Assembly: GCF_024708915.1 (NCBI RefSeq)
Contig: NZ_JANJXQ010000065.1
Coordinates: 1-11,525, forward strand
Reading direction: 5' to 3'
Source of the DNA: Thiobacillus sp.
Lineage (GTDB): Bacteria; Pseudomonadota; Gammaproteobacteria; Burkholderiales; Thiobacillaceae
Length of the DNA: 11,525 nt
Positions within the stretch are counted from its first letter, which is position 1. Each line of letters starts with the position of its first letter. Position numbers and translations under genes: made by a program. The notes under the pieces were generated by a model. The model did not search any database. It was not told the origin of the DNA and saw only the letters and a program-made list of their open reading frames with translations. Positions 1 to 6,857 of this stretch are shown in pieces.

Positions 1-1
1 A

Positions 2-214
2 ATGACACTCGACCGCGCTAAACAACTGCTGAAAGTCCAGGCCGATTTCGGCGGCTTCTACAACGGCAATTCAGCCAAGCTGATCCTGTCCGAAGTGCAG
101 CGCGAGCATGGGCAGGCAGCGGTCGATCAACTGATCGTCGAGTTGCAGCTCGACCAGATATTCGGATTTGAACCGGGCACGCGTTTCGAAGGTGGCCTGG
201 CAATGGGTAAGTAG
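2..214 (+). CDS. Small conserved-looking hypothetical protein, 70 aa
   Basis: A short reading frame begins with ATG at the very edge of the window and ends at TAG just before a terminator. The product is a soluble, acidic, mainly helical-looking protein with no signal peptide or membrane segment. Its middle (FGGFYNGNSAKLILSEVQREHGQ begins near residue 16, shown here only in outline) reads like a small betaproteobacterial protein family found without assigned function, but I cannot name the family. Sequence upstream of base 2 is missing, so the true start could lie further left and the protein could be longer. A hairpin with a T run follows 11 nt after the stop, suggesting that this gene ends a transcription unit or is only partly cotranscribed with hppA. 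The function is not known to me. Confidence 0.6.
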   Translation: MTLDRAKQLLKVQADFGGFYNGNSAKLILSEVQREHGQAAVDQLIVELQLDQIFGFEPGTRFEGGLAMGK

Positions 215-225
215 CGGTAAGGGGA

Positions 226-253
226 ACGGTGGCAGATGCTGCCGTTTTTTTTT
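226..253 (+). terminator. Intrinsic terminator between the small ORF and hppA
   Basis: GGCAG at 231-235 pairs with CTGCC at 239-243 across a three-base ATG loop. The stem can be lengthened by ACGG (226-229) pairing with CCGT across a bulge. It is followed directly by nine T residues at 245-253, the standard Rho-independent form. It ends only 7 nt before the hppA Shine-Dalgarno, so it may also act in the hppA leader. Confidence 0.8.
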
Positions 254-276
254 GGAGTTCGGAGGAGATATAGATC

Positions 277-2313
277 ATGAATGAAGGTTTGCTGTTTGCC
301 CTCGTGGCGGCGGTACTCGCACTGCTCTATGGGGTCGTATCCATCAAATGGATTATGGGACTGCCAACCGGCAACGACCGAATGCGACAGATCGCAGCGG
401 CCGTGCAGGAAGGGGCTTCCGCCTATCTGAACCGGCAATACACCACCATCGGCATTGTCGGCGTGATCCTGCTGATCGCGATTTTTGTCACGCTGGGCTG
501 GCAAACCGCAGTCGGCTTTGCCCTCGGCGCCGTGCTCTCCGGCCTCACCGGCTACATCGGCATGAACGTCTCGGTGCGCGCCAACGTGCGCACCGCACAG
601 GCCGCTTCTGAAGGCCTCAACGCCGCACTCAACGTCGCCTTCAAGGGCGGTGCCATCACCGGCATGCTGGTGGTGGGCCTGGGCCTCTTGGGCGTGGCCG
701 GCTACTATGCCGTGCTCACCCTGGGGCTGGGCGAGACCACCGAGAAAGCCACCCACGCACTCGTGGGCCTGGCCTTCGGTGGTTCGCTGATCTCCATCTT
801 CGCGCGTCTCGGCGGCGGCATCTTCACCAAGGGTGCCGACGTCGGCGCCGACCTGGTGGGCAAAGTCGAAGCCGGCATTCCCGAAGACGACCCGCGCAAC
901 CCGGCGGTGATCGCCGACAACGTCGGTGACAACGTCGGCGACTGCGCCGGCATGGCGGCCGACCTGTTCGAGACCTACGCCGTGACCATCATTGCGACCA
1001 TGCTGCTGGGTGGCCTGATGATCACCGGCTCCCCCGAAGCGGTGATCTATCCGCTGGTGCTGGGCGGCTTCTCGATCATTGCTTCCATCGTCGGCACCTG
1101 GTTCGTCAAGGCGCGCGAAGGCGGCAAGATCATGAACGCGCTGTATCGCGGCCTGATCGTGTCGGGCGTGCTGGCGGCGGTTGCGTTCTACCCCATCACC
1201 ACCTGGATGCTGGGCGAGGGCGTGATGATCGACGGTGAACTGGTGACCTCGATGAACCTGTACCTCGCCAGCCTGATCGGCCTTGCGCTGACCGCTGCCA
1301 TGGTGTGGATCACCGAGTACTACACCGCGACGGAATTCAGCCCGGTGCGTCACATCGCGCAGGCCTCCACTACCGGCCACGGCACCAACGTGATCGCCGG
1401 CCTCGGCGTGTCGATGAAGTCCACCGCCGCTCCCGTGCTGGCCGTCTGTGCCGCCATCTGGGGCGCCTATGAACTGGGCGGTCTGTACGGCATCGCCATC
1501 GCCGCCACCTCGATGCTGTCGATGGCCGGCATCATCGTCGCGCTCGACGCCTACGGCCCGATCACCGACAACGCCGGCGGCATCGCCGAAATGGCCGGTC
1601 TGCCGGACAACATCCGCAACATCACCGACCCGCTCGACGCCGTGGGCAACACCACCAAGGCCGTCACCAAGGGCTACGCCATCGGTTCCGCCGGCCTGGC
1701 CGCGCTGGTGCTGTTCGCCGACTACACCCACGCCCTGACCGCCGGCGGTCAGGTTCTGACCTTCGACCTGTCCAACCACATGGTCATCATTGGTCTCTTC
1801 ATCGGCGGCATGGTGCCTTACCTGTTCGGTGCCATGGGCATGGAGGCGGTCGGCCGGGCCGCAGGTTCGGTGGTGGTGGAAGTGCGCCGCCAGTTCAAGG
1901 AAATCCCCGGCATCATGGAAGGCACAGCCAAGCCCGACTATTCGCGCGCGGTCGACATGCTGACCAAGGCGGCGATCAAGGAAATGATCGTTCCGTCGCT
2001 GCTGCCGGTCGCGGTGCCCGTGATCGTCGGTCTGACGCTCGGCGCACAGGCGCTCGGTGGCGTGCTGGTCGGCACCATCGTCACCGGCATCTTCGTGGCG
2101 ATTTCCATGACCACCGGCGGCGGCGCGTGGGACAACGCCAAAAAGTACATTGAAGAAGGCAACTTCGGCGGCAAGGGCAGCGAAGCGCACAAGGCCGCCG
2201 TCACCGGCGACACCGTGGGCGATCCCTACAAGGACACCGCCGGCCCGGCCGTCAACCCGCTGATCAAGATCATCAACATCGTGGCACTGCTGATCGTTCC
2301 GCTGATTGCCTGA
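277..2313 (+). CDS. hppA: K+-independent membrane-bound proton-translocating pyrophosphatase
   Basis: This enzyme hydrolyses cytoplasmic pyrophosphate and uses the energy to pump protons across the cytoplasmic membrane. The 678-residue product has the family's usual length and about 16 hydrophobic segments. Substrate-binding signatures are clear: [11 protein letters not shown] at about 188-198, the Asp-rich [12 protein letters not shown] at about 214-225, and the C-terminal [17 protein letters not shown] from about 645. Within [10 protein letters not shown] (457-466), Lys461 and Thr464 occupy the positions that are Ala and Gly in K+-dependent enzymes, so this is the K+-independent class, whose known members pump H+. 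The ATG at 277 follows a strong GGAGGAG at 261-267 with good spacing. The gene is monocistronic by appearance, with a terminator on each side. In the cell it conserves energy from pyrophosphate released by biosynthesis. Identification is secure. Confidence 0.97.
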   Translation: MNEGLLFALVAAVLALLYGVVSIKWIMGLPTGNDRMRQIAAAVQEGASAYLNRQYTTIGIVGVILLIAIFVTLGWQTAVGFALGAVLSGLTGYIGMNVSVRANVRTAQAASEGLNAALNVAFKGGAITGMLVVGLGLLGVAGYYAVLTLGLGETTEKATHALVGLAFGGSLISIFARLGGGIFTKGADVGADLVGKVEAGIPEDDPRNPAVIADNVGDNVGDCAGMAADLFETYAVTIIATMLLGGLMITGSPEAVIYPLVLGGFSIIASIVGTWFVKAREGGKIMNALYRGLIVSGVLAAVAFYPITTWMLGEGVMIDGELVTSMNLYLASLIGLALTAAMVWITEYYTATEFSPVRHIAQASTTGHGTNVIAGLGVSMKSTAAPVLAVCAAIWGAYELGGLYGIAIAATSMLSMAGIIVALDAYGPITDNAGGIAEMAGLPDNIRNITDPLDAVGNTTKAVTKGYAIGSAGLAALVLFADYTHALTAGGQVLTFDLSNHMVIIGLFIGGMVPYLFGAMGMEAVGRAAGSVVVEVRRQFKEIPGIMEGTAKPDYSRAVDMLTKAAIKEMIVPSLLPVAVPVIVGLTLGAQALGGVLVGTIVTGIFVAISMTTGGGAWDNAKKYIEEGNFGGKGSEAHKAAVTGDTVGDPYKDTAGPAVNPLIKIINIVALLIVPLIA

Positions 2314-2334
2314 ACTTCCGGGCTTCACCTCTGG

Positions 2335-2371
2335 CCGCCCTGCACGATATAGTGCAGGGCGGTTTTGTTTT
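2335..2371 (+). terminator. Strong intrinsic terminator after hppA
   Basis: A perfect 11-bp stem, CCGCCCTGCAC at 2335-2345 against GTGCAGGGCGG at 2352-2362, closes a six-base loop (GATATA). It is followed by TTTTGTTTT at 2363-2371. It begins 22 nt after the hppA stop and separates hppA from lolA. Confidence 0.94.
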
Positions 2372-2431
2372 GGGCGGGAACCCGCGGGCGTTTCGACCGC
2401 CTGAAAACAAGACCCCTTTGGAGAACCCGGC

Positions 2432-3055
2432 TTGAAACCATTGCGCTTGAAACACTCGATCGCGGCCTGTGCCCTTGCACTGCCCATGATCGCTCACGCT
2501 GGCGGCATCGACCGCCTGAAGGCCTTTATCGCCGGCGCCAGGACCGCCGAGGCCGACTTCAGCCAGACCGTCGCCGACAAGTCCGGCCGCGTCACCCAGC
2601 AGGCCAGCGGCAAAATGGCGTTCGCCCGTCCCGGCAAGTTCCGCTGGGATTACAGCACGCCGTACGAGCAGGCGATCGTCGGCGACGGCAGCCGGTTGTG
2701 GCTGTACGATGCCGACCTTGATCAGGTCACGGTCAAGCCGCTCGGCGACGTCATCGCCGGAACCCCCGCTGCGCTGCTGGCCGGCGACGACGCCATCGAG
2801 AAATACTTTGTCCTGAAAAATGCCGGCGAGGCCGACGGCCTGGAATGGCTGGAAGCCACGCCAAAAACCAGGGACACCAGCTTCGAGCGCATCCGCATGG
2901 GCTTCAAGGGCGACGTGCTGGTACAGATGGAATTGTTCGACTTCTTCGGACAGCGCACCACGCTCAAGCTGTCGCGCATGGTGCGCAACCCGTCCATCGC
3001 GCCGTCGCGCTTCATTTTCATTCCGCCCAAGGGCGCCGACATCATTGGCGACTGA
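2432..3055 (+). CDS. lolA: Outer-membrane lipoprotein carrier protein LolA, TTG start
   Basis: LolA is the periplasmic chaperone that takes lipoproteins from the LolCDE transporter at the inner membrane and hands them to LolB at the outer membrane. The 207-residue product begins with a signal peptide: basic MKPLRLKH, a hydrophobic core, then AHA followed by GG, with cleavage predicted after residue 23. The mature part carries the LolA fold signatures, including the QTV..SGRV strand region, GKFRWDY near residues 69-75, a GDG..LWLYD stretch, and a basic C-terminal strand ([17 protein letters not shown]). The TTG start is chosen because GGAGA at 2420-2424 sits at proper distance and because the next ATG would remove most of the signal peptide. 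The gene overlaps rarA by 11 bp, a lolA-rarA pairing common in proteobacteria, so the two are probably cotranscribed. Confidence 0.93.
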   Translation: MKPLRLKHSIAACALALPMIAHAGGIDRLKAFIAGARTAEADFSQTVADKSGRVTQQASGKMAFARPGKFRWDYSTPYEQAIVGDGSRLWLYDADLDQVTVKPLGDVIAGTPAALLAGDDAIEKYFVLKNAGEADGLEWLEATPKTRDTSFERIRMGFKGDVLVQMELFDFFGQRTTLKLSRMVRNPSIAPSRFIFIPPKGADIIGD

Positions 3056-4376
3056 CGACCTTTTCCCCGCCGCCGTGCCCGGGCCGGCGCGCGACGATCC
3101 GCGCGCCCCGCTGGCTGAGCGCCTGCGTCCGCACAGCCTTGCCGATGTCGTCGGCCAGACCCATCTGCTCGGCCCAGGCAAGCCGCTGCGGCTCGCCTTC
3201 GATTCCGGCAAGCTGCATTCGATGATCCTGTGGGGGCCGCCGGGTGTCGGCAAGACCACCCTGGCGCGGCTTACCGCGCAGGCCTTCGGCGCCGATTTCA
3301 TCGCCATCTCGGCGGTGCTCTCCGGTGTCAAGGACATCCGCGAAGCGGTCGAGCGCGCGCGCATGAATCAGAGCACCGGCCGCGCGACCATCCTGTTCGT
3401 CGACGAAGTGCACCGCTTCAACAAGTCGCAGCAGGACGCGTTTTTGCCGCACGTCGAATCCGGGCTGTTCACCTTCATCGGCGCCACCACCGAAAACCCC
3501 TCGTTCGAAGTCGTCGGCGCGCTGTTGTCGCGTGCCCAGGTCTACGTGCTGAAGTCGCTGACGCCCGACGAGCTCGGCCAGCTGATGCAGCGAGCCTTGC
3601 AGGAACTGCCCGACCTGAAGCTGGGCGAAGGCGTCGACAGGCTCTTGGCTGCCTATGCCGACGGCGATGCCCGCAAACTGTTGAACCTGCTGGAACAGCT
3701 CGACACCGCCGCGCGCACTTCGCAGGTGGAGGAAGTCGACGCCGCCTTCGTCGAAAACGCGCTGGCGCAATCGCTGCGCCGTTTCGACAAGGGCGGTGAA
3801 GCTTTCTACGACCAGATTTCCGCGCTGCACAAAAGCGTGCGCGGCAGCGACCCCAACGCCGCGCTGTACTGGCTGGTGCGCATGCTCGACGGCGGCGCCG
3901 ACCCGCGCTACCTCGGCCGGCGGCTGATCCGCATGGTCAGCGAGGATATCGGCCTGGCCGACCCGCGTGCGCTGAGGTTGGCATTGGACGCGGTCGAAAC
4001 CTACGAGAGGCTAGGCTCACCCGAAGGCGAACTCGCGCTGGCCGAGGCCTGCCTCTACATGGCCTGCGCGCCGAAAAGCAACGCCGCCTACGTCGCCTAC
4101 AACGCCGCGCGCGCCTTCGTGCAGTCCAATCCCTCCAACGATGTCCCCATCCACCTGCGCAACGCCCCCACCAAGCTGATGAAGGAACTCGGCTACGGCC
4201 GCGCCTACCGTTACGCCCACGACGAGCCCGAGGCCTACGCTGCCGGCGAATGCTACTTTCCCGACGACCTCCAGGAGCAGCAGTTCTACGCACCCACCCC
4301 GCGCGGACTGGAAGGCAAGATCGCCGAGAAGCTGGCGCATCTGCGAAAGCTGGATGAGGAGGCAGGGAAGGGCTGA
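3045..4376 (+). CDS. rarA: Replication-associated recombination protein A (RarA/MgsA), AAA+ ATPase
   Basis: RarA is a clamp-loader-like AAA+ ATPase, related to eukaryotic WRNIP1, that acts at stalled replication forks with SSB and RecA. From the TTG at 3045 the product is 443 residues, matching E. coli RarA. Motifs: Walker A GPPGVGKT at 64-71, Walker B ILFVDEVH at 116-123, sensor 1 GATTEN at 146-151, and a likely arginine finger at Arg163 (LLSRAQV). The C-terminal half holds the helical tetramerisation domain. The reading frame is open far upstream inside lolA, but homologous N-termini start close to DDLF, so TTG 3045 is preferred. A GTG at 3075 is the alternative, and the Shine-Dalgarno is weak for both. 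The translated end ([19 protein letters not shown]) is partly duplicated at 5148-5226, downstream of the adjacent vapBC genes. Confidence 0.94.
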   Translation: MATDDLFPAAVPGPARDDPRAPLAERLRPHSLADVVGQTHLLGPGKPLRLAFDSGKLHSMILWGPPGVGKTTLARLTAQAFGADFIAISAVLSGVKDIREAVERARMNQSTGRATILFVDEVHRFNKSQQDAFLPHVESGLFTFIGATTENPSFEVVGALLSRAQVYVLKSLTPDELGQLMQRALQELPDLKLGEGVDRLLAAYADGDARKLLNLLEQLDTAARTSQVEEVDAAFVENALAQSLRRFDKGGEAFYDQISALHKSVRGSDPNAALYWLVRMLDGGADPRYLGRRLIRMVSEDIGLADPRALRLALDAVETYERLGSPEGELALAEACLYMACAPKSNAAYVAYNAARAFVQSNPSNDVPIHLRNAPTKLMKELGYGRAYRYAHDEPEAYAAGECYFPDDLQEQQFYAPTPRGLEGKIAEKLAHLRKLDEEAGKG

Positions 4377-4400
4377 GCGTGTCGAGGTCTTGCGTTTGGC

Positions 4401-4458
4401 TTGAACTATCGCCTTACCGGTGGTATACAGCACGGTATATACCATCGCTTGAGGGAGA
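4401..4458 (+). promoter_or_regulatory. vapBC promoter and candidate VapB operator
   Basis: A sigma70-like promoter is visible: TTGAAC at 4401-4406, a 17-bp spacer, and TATACA at 4424-4429. Over the -10 lies a dyad, TGGTATA at 4421-4427 facing TATACCA at 4438-4444. Its right part contains a perfect 10-bp palindrome, GGTATATACC (4434-4443). GGTATA also occurs as a direct repeat 12 nt apart (4422 and 4434). Overlap of the -10 box fits autorepression by the VapB-VapC complex, which is known for this family; binding here is inferred. A GAGGGAGA ribosome binding site follows at 4451-4458. Confidence 0.72.
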
Positions 4459-4464
4459 CGAATC

Positions 4465-4722
4465 ATGCAAACCGCAAAGCTATTCAAGAACGGCCGCAGC
4501 CAGGCCGTGCGCCTGCCGGCTGAATATCGGTTCGAAGGGGACGAGGTCCTGATCCGCCGCGACCCGGATACAGGCGACATCATCCTCAGTCCACGCAACA
4601 AGACATTTGAGGATTGGGTCAAGCTGCGCGACAGGCTGCTGGCCCGTATTCCGCAGGAAGACCTCAACGCCCTCGACGATCTGCGCGACACCGGCTCCCA
4701 CGCAGAGCGCGACTGGCCATGA
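4465..4722 (+). CDS. vapB: AbrB/SpoVT-type antitoxin of a VapBC module
   Basis: This is the antitoxin partner of the PIN-domain toxin that follows. The 85-residue product has an N-terminal swapped-hairpin AbrB DNA-binding domain: [19 protein letters not shown] at about 5-23, then [19 protein letters not shown] to about 43. The [10 protein letters not shown] motif is typical of VapB and MazE-like antitoxins. The C-terminal 40 residues ([15 protein letters not shown] and the acidic tail) are expected to wrap the toxin and block its active site. The ATG has a good ribosome binding site. Its stop overlaps the vapC start as ATGA, so translation is coupled. The gene lies immediately 3' of rarA and is likely autoregulated through the dyad upstream. 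Confidence 0.9.
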   Translation: MQTAKLFKNGRSQAVRLPAEYRFEGDEVLIRRDPDTGDIILSPRNKTFEDWVKLRDRLLARIPQEDLNALDDLRDTGSHAERDWP

Positions 4723-5126
4723 GTGCCATGTTGATGCTGGACACCAATGCGGTTTCTGCCCTCGTCAAAGGACAGGCGGATAGCCTGAGCAAAACACTGG
4801 AACAGCGGCCCTTTTGCATCTCCGTCATCACCGAGGCGGAATTGCGCTTCGGCCTGGCGCGCAGGCCCGTCAATGCAGATTTGCGTAGCATCATTGAGTA
4901 TCTACTGCTGGCAATCGACATCCGCCCCTGGAACTCCGTCTGCGCAGAGCGCTATGGGCATTTGCGTGCCGAACTGGAAGCGGTCGGCAGGCCGCTGGGC
5001 CCTATGGACCTGCTCATCGCCACGCATGCTCTGGCGGAAGACTGCACCCTGGTCAGCGCTGACCGGGTATTCGCTCACGTTCCCGGTCTCAGAATATTGG
5101 ACTGGACAGCCGCGTCGGCCAACTGA
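4719..5126 (+). CDS. vapC: VapC toxin, PIN-domain ribonuclease
   Basis: VapC toxins are Mg2+-dependent endoribonucleases, and many cut initiator tRNA or the sarcin-ricin loop. The 135-residue product carries the acidic PIN set: Asp8 in MLDTN, Glu41 in TEAELRFG, Asp97 in [12 protein letters not shown], and Asp115 in [13 protein letters not shown]. The last replaces the more usual TNN form but keeps an acidic residue. The C-terminal [14 protein letters not shown] matches the VapC/FitB subgroup that pairs with AbrB-type antitoxins. The start is the ATG overlapping the vapB stop by 4 bp; the frame is open further upstream but inside vapB. All catalytic residues are present, so it should be active. 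A damaged copy of the rarA 3' end begins about 20 bp after its stop codon. Confidence 0.9.
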   Translation: MSAMLMLDTNAVSALVKGQADSLSKTLEQRPFCISVITEAELRFGLARRPVNADLRSIIEYLLLAIDIRPWNSVCAERYGHLRAELEAVGRPLGPMDLLIATHALAEDCTLVSADRVFAHVPGLRILDWTAASAN

Positions 5127-5147
5127 ATGGCCTGACACCGAATCCAG

Positions 5148-5226
5148 CCCGCGCGGACTGCAAGCAAAATCACCGAGAAGTTCGCGCATCTGCGCACGCT
5201 GGATGAGGAAGTGGAGAAGGAATAGC
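5148..5226 (+). pseudogene. Diverged partial copy of the rarA 3' end
   Basis: This segment aligns with about 4298-4380, the last coding bases of rarA, its stop, and the following GCG. By hand I count about 64 identities in 79 columns, with a one-base deletion near 5163 and another near the stop. After that deletion the frame still translates as KITEKFAHLRTLDEEVEKE plus a stop, against [19 protein letters not shown] in the intact gene. Several differences are conservative or synonymous. It therefore looks like the end of a once-functional rarA homologue rather than chance similarity. It has no start and is a remnant. With the intact 3' end it brackets vapBC. Confidence 0.85.
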
Positions 5227-5256
5227 GGATGGTTCTTTCGCCACGCCTGCTTCGCA

Positions 5257-5291
5257 GTCATTGCAAGGCGCACAGCAACGAAGCAATCCAC
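5257..5291. repeat. Degraded dispersed-repeat-like sequence (GTCATTGC...GAAGCAATCCAC)
   Basis: The sequence resembles the intergenic repeat of the form GTCATTGCGAGG...GCGACGAAGCAATCC that occurs in many copies in several bacterial genomes. ATTGC at 5260-5264 and GCAAT at 5283-5287 form short inverted ends. Several bases differ from the usual form, so this would be an old copy. Identification is from memory of the repeat type; no second copy lies in this window. Confidence 0.45.
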
Positions 5292-5394
5292 AGCGGACAC
5301 AGCGCATACCTCAAAATAGTAGGAGCATGCCCCATATAGGCATGAATGAAGTGCCGGTGGAAATGGTATGTCGATGATCCGGCTCAACGCGCCA

Positions 5395-5459
5395 TTGCCA
5401 AAAGTCCATAAATGTACTAATTTTTCATTATCAGTACATTTACATACTGGTGTGGAGAG
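5395..5459 (+). promoter_or_regulatory. Promoter and operator of the Xre/RES module
   Basis: A perfect 10-bp inverted repeat, TAAATGTACT at 5409-5418 and AGTACATTTA at 5433-5442, is separated by 14 AT-rich bases. A possible sigma70 promoter, TTGCCA at 5395-5400 and TAATTT at 5418-5423 with a 17-bp spacer, overlaps its left arm. A GGAGAG ribosome binding site lies at 5454-5459, just before the ATG at 5464. The arrangement fits autorepression by the Xre antitoxin or its complex, by analogy with ParS/Xre systems. Confidence 0.7.
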
Positions 5460-5463
5460 TGAG

Positions 5464-5880
5464 ATGCAAAACACAGCACACGCCGTAAAGGCCCACGACA
5501 AACCCGGCAGCCGCGACCTTTCCGCCGCCGGCCTGCGCGCCTTCTTCAACATCGCGCGCGACTGGGGGCTCAACACCGACGAGCAGATGGTGCTGCTGGG
5601 CACCCCTGGCCGCTCCACCTTCTTCAAGTGGAAATCCGCCCCCGAGCGCGCCGACCTCAAGCGCGACACCCTCGAGCGCCTGTCCTACATCCTGGGCATC
5701 TACAAGGCGCTGCAGGTGCTGTTGCCCGCCACGGCAGCGGCCGATGCCTGGGTGAAAAGGCCCAATACCGCGCCACTCTTCGGCGGCAGCAGCGCGCTCG
5801 AGCGCATGCTCGGCGGCAACGTCGCCGACCTGCTGGCCGTGCGCCAGTATCTCGACGCCCGCCGCGGTGGCTGGGCTTGA
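5464..5880 (+). CDS. Xre/MbcA/ParS-type antitoxin of a RES-Xre module
   Basis: This is the antitoxin to the RES-domain toxin encoded next. The 138-residue protein has an N-terminal Xre-like helix-turn-helix region (about 17-85: SAAGLRAFFNIARDWGLNTDEQ, then a recognition-helix segment near RSTFFKWK). A C-terminal MbcA/ParS/Xre toxin-binding domain covers about 95-138, with the family hallmarks WVKRPNTAPLFGG, SALERML and LLAVRQYLDARRGGW. The frame is open from an ATG at 5368, but the ATG at 5464 is chosen. It has a proper GGAGAG site, gives the usual protein length, and leaves the operator dyad outside the coding region. The toxin frame follows within 12 bp. Identification of the pair is strong because both members match. 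Confidence 0.9.
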   Translation: MQNTAHAVKAHDKPGSRDLSAAGLRAFFNIARDWGLNTDEQMVLLGTPGRSTFFKWKSAPERADLKRDTLERLSYILGIYKALQVLLPATAAADAWVKRPNTAPLFGGSSALERMLGGNVADLLAVRQYLDARRGGWA

Positions 5881-5891
5881 ACTACCCCACC

Positions 5892-6557
5892 ATGCGCCTG
5901 AACTGGAACCCGGCCTGGCGCGTCATCCCGAGCCGTTTTCCTTCCATCGGCCTGTTCGAGCGCGTTGCCAGCCCGGAGGATTTCGACGCCCTCTATGCGC
6001 TGGAGGCCATGACCAACGACCGCCTGCGCGACGAAGTCGGCGAGATCAATCTGGTTCCCCGCGACGAGCGGCTGTTCGGCCCCGGCAGCACCTGCATCAT
6101 GGCCGCCTTCACCCACCTCAACCCGCAGGGCAGCCGCTTCAGCGACGGCAGCTATGGCGTGTTCTATTGCGCCCGCAAGCCAGACACCGCCATCGCCGAA
6201 ACCCGCTATCACGCGGCCCTGTTCATGGCGGCCACCCGAGAGCCGCCGATGCGGTTGCAAATGCGGCTCTACACCGTGAAAGCCAAGGGCGAGGTGGCCG
6301 ATTTGCGCAAAGCCAGCCAGGCCGATCCGCGCATCGTCGATCCCGACGACTACGGCCATGCCCAGGGCATCGGGCGAAAACTCAGGTCCGACGGGGTACG
6401 CGGCATTCTGTATCCCTCGGTGCGCCACCCCGCCGGCGAATGCCTGGCTGCCTTCAACACGGCAGTATTGAAAAACTGCCTGCATGCCGCGTATCTCGAA
6501 TACAACTGGAACGGGCAGGGCATCGATGCGGTGTTCGAGGTGTCACAACTGCTTTAA
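5892..6557 (+). CDS. RES-domain toxin (NAD+-targeting)
   Basis: RES toxins deplete NAD+ or ADP-ribosylate a host target; MbcT and ParT are studied relatives. The 221-residue product shows the three residues that name the family: Arg82 in GSRFSDGSYGVFYCAR, Glu103 in TAIAETRYH, and Ser176 in GILYPSVRHPAGEC. The N-terminal part (WRVIPSRFPSIGLFERV, TNDRLRDEVGEINLVP) matches the long subgroup usually paired with an Xre antitoxin. Two starts are possible. ATG 5892 is given here. TTG 5877 overlaps the antitoxin stop as TTGA and would add five residues by translational coupling. No strong ribosome binding site distinguishes them. The core is intact with no frameshift, so the toxin is probably functional. 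Confidence 0.9.
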   Translation: MRLNWNPAWRVIPSRFPSIGLFERVASPEDFDALYALEAMTNDRLRDEVGEINLVPRDERLFGPGSTCIMAAFTHLNPQGSRFSDGSYGVFYCARKPDTAIAETRYHAALFMAATREPPMRLQMRLYTVKAKGEVADLRKASQADPRIVDPDDYGHAQGIGRKLRSDGVRGILYPSVRHPAGECLAAFNTAVLKNCLHAAYLEYNWNGQGIDAVFEVSQLL

Positions 6558-6563
6558 CTGCAG

Positions 6564-6587
6564 AGCGCACACTGACGAAAGTGCGCT
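6564..6587. promoter_or_regulatory. 7-bp inverted repeat between the RES gene and the Phd antitoxin
   Basis: AGCGCAC at 6564-6570 faces GTGCGCT at 6581-6587 across a ten-base loop. No T run follows, so it is a poor Rho-independent terminator. It could be an RNA 3'-end structure of the RES transcript or part of the next module's control region. A weak -10-like TACTAT (6587-6592) abuts it. Confidence 0.4.
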
Positions 6588-6590
6588 ACT

Positions 6591-6625
6591 ATGTGACCAA
6601 CAGCATGACCAACTGGAGGTCACAT
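6591..6625 (+). promoter_or_regulatory. Candidate operator overlapping the Phd antitoxin start
   Basis: ATGTGACC at 6591-6598 and GGTCACAT at 6618-6625 form a perfect 8-bp inverted repeat with a 19-bp spacer. TGACCAAC is also directly repeated 12 nt apart (6594-6601 and 6606-6613). The right arm covers the last bases of the GGAGG ribosome binding site (6615-6619) and the first bases of the ATG (6624). It could be a DNA operator for the Phd-type antitoxin, an mRNA hairpin hiding the ribosome binding site, or both. Confidence 0.6.
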
Positions 6626-6857
6626 GAGCACCGTAACGCTGGCAGAAGCCAAGACCCATCTGAGCCACCTGCTCGACCAGGTCGAGGCGGGACAAGAAGT
6701 CGTTATCACCCGTCGCGGCCAGGCGATTGCCCGTATCACGCCGGTCGAAAAACCCAAGCAACCCGTCAAATCGCTTGCCGAATTCCGCAGCCGCATGCCC
6801 CGCTGGCGCAAGTCCAGCGCCGAGCTGCTGCGTGACATGCGGGACGAGGATCTTTGA
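6624..6857 (+). CDS. Phd/YefM-family antitoxin
   Basis: This is the antitoxin of the third TA pair in the island. The 77-residue protein matches the Phd/YefM fold: MSTVTLAEAKTHLSHLLDQV at the start, then EAGQEVVITRRGQAIARITPVE (about 21-42), the standard DNA-binding and dimerising N-terminal domain. The short basic and acidic tail (SLAEFRSRMPRWRKSSAELLRDMRDEDL) is the expected toxin-binding part. Its GGAGG site lies only 4 nt from the ATG. The stop overlaps the toxin start as TGATG, so the two genes are translationally coupled. Phd-type antitoxins commonly pair with PIN toxins, and such pairs are usually called VapBC after the toxin. Confidence 0.9.
   Translation: MSTVTLAEAKTHLSHLLDQVEAGQEVVITRRGQAIARITPVEKPKQPVKSLAEFRSRMPRWRKSSAELLRDMRDEDL

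Larger units (their letters stand above)
5127..5463. other. Intergenic region between vapC and the Xre antitoxin
   Basis: This 337-bp stretch has no credible complete gene. From left to right it holds a diverged rarA 3'-end copy (5148-5226), a degraded dispersed-repeat-like sequence (5257-5291), a small dyad CATGCC/GGCATG (5326-5331 and 5339-5344) of unknown meaning, and the promoter and operator of the next TA module (5395-5459). The last part is clearly more AT-rich than its surroundings. Confidence 0.7.

Noticed and set aside
127..2487. A 786-codon open frame on the minus strand opposite hppA
   Set aside because: It is an antisense shadow of a high-GC gene. Its translation is rich in His, Gly, Asp and Arg with no domain, while the plus strand encodes an unmistakable pyrophosphatase.
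5368..5463. N-terminal extension of the Xre antitoxin from ATG 5368
   Set aside because: It would place the operator dyad and promoter inside the coding region and lacks a ribosome binding site. ATG 5464 has GGAGAG and gives the family length.
5700..6485. A 261-codon minus-strand frame opposite the Xre/RES pair
   Set aside because: The plus-strand frames carry complete Xre and RES motifs. The antisense product is Gly/Ala/Val-rich and without family features.
6564..6587. Rho-independent terminator after the RES gene
   Set aside because: The 7-bp stem has no following T run, so it is kept only as an inverted repeat of uncertain role.
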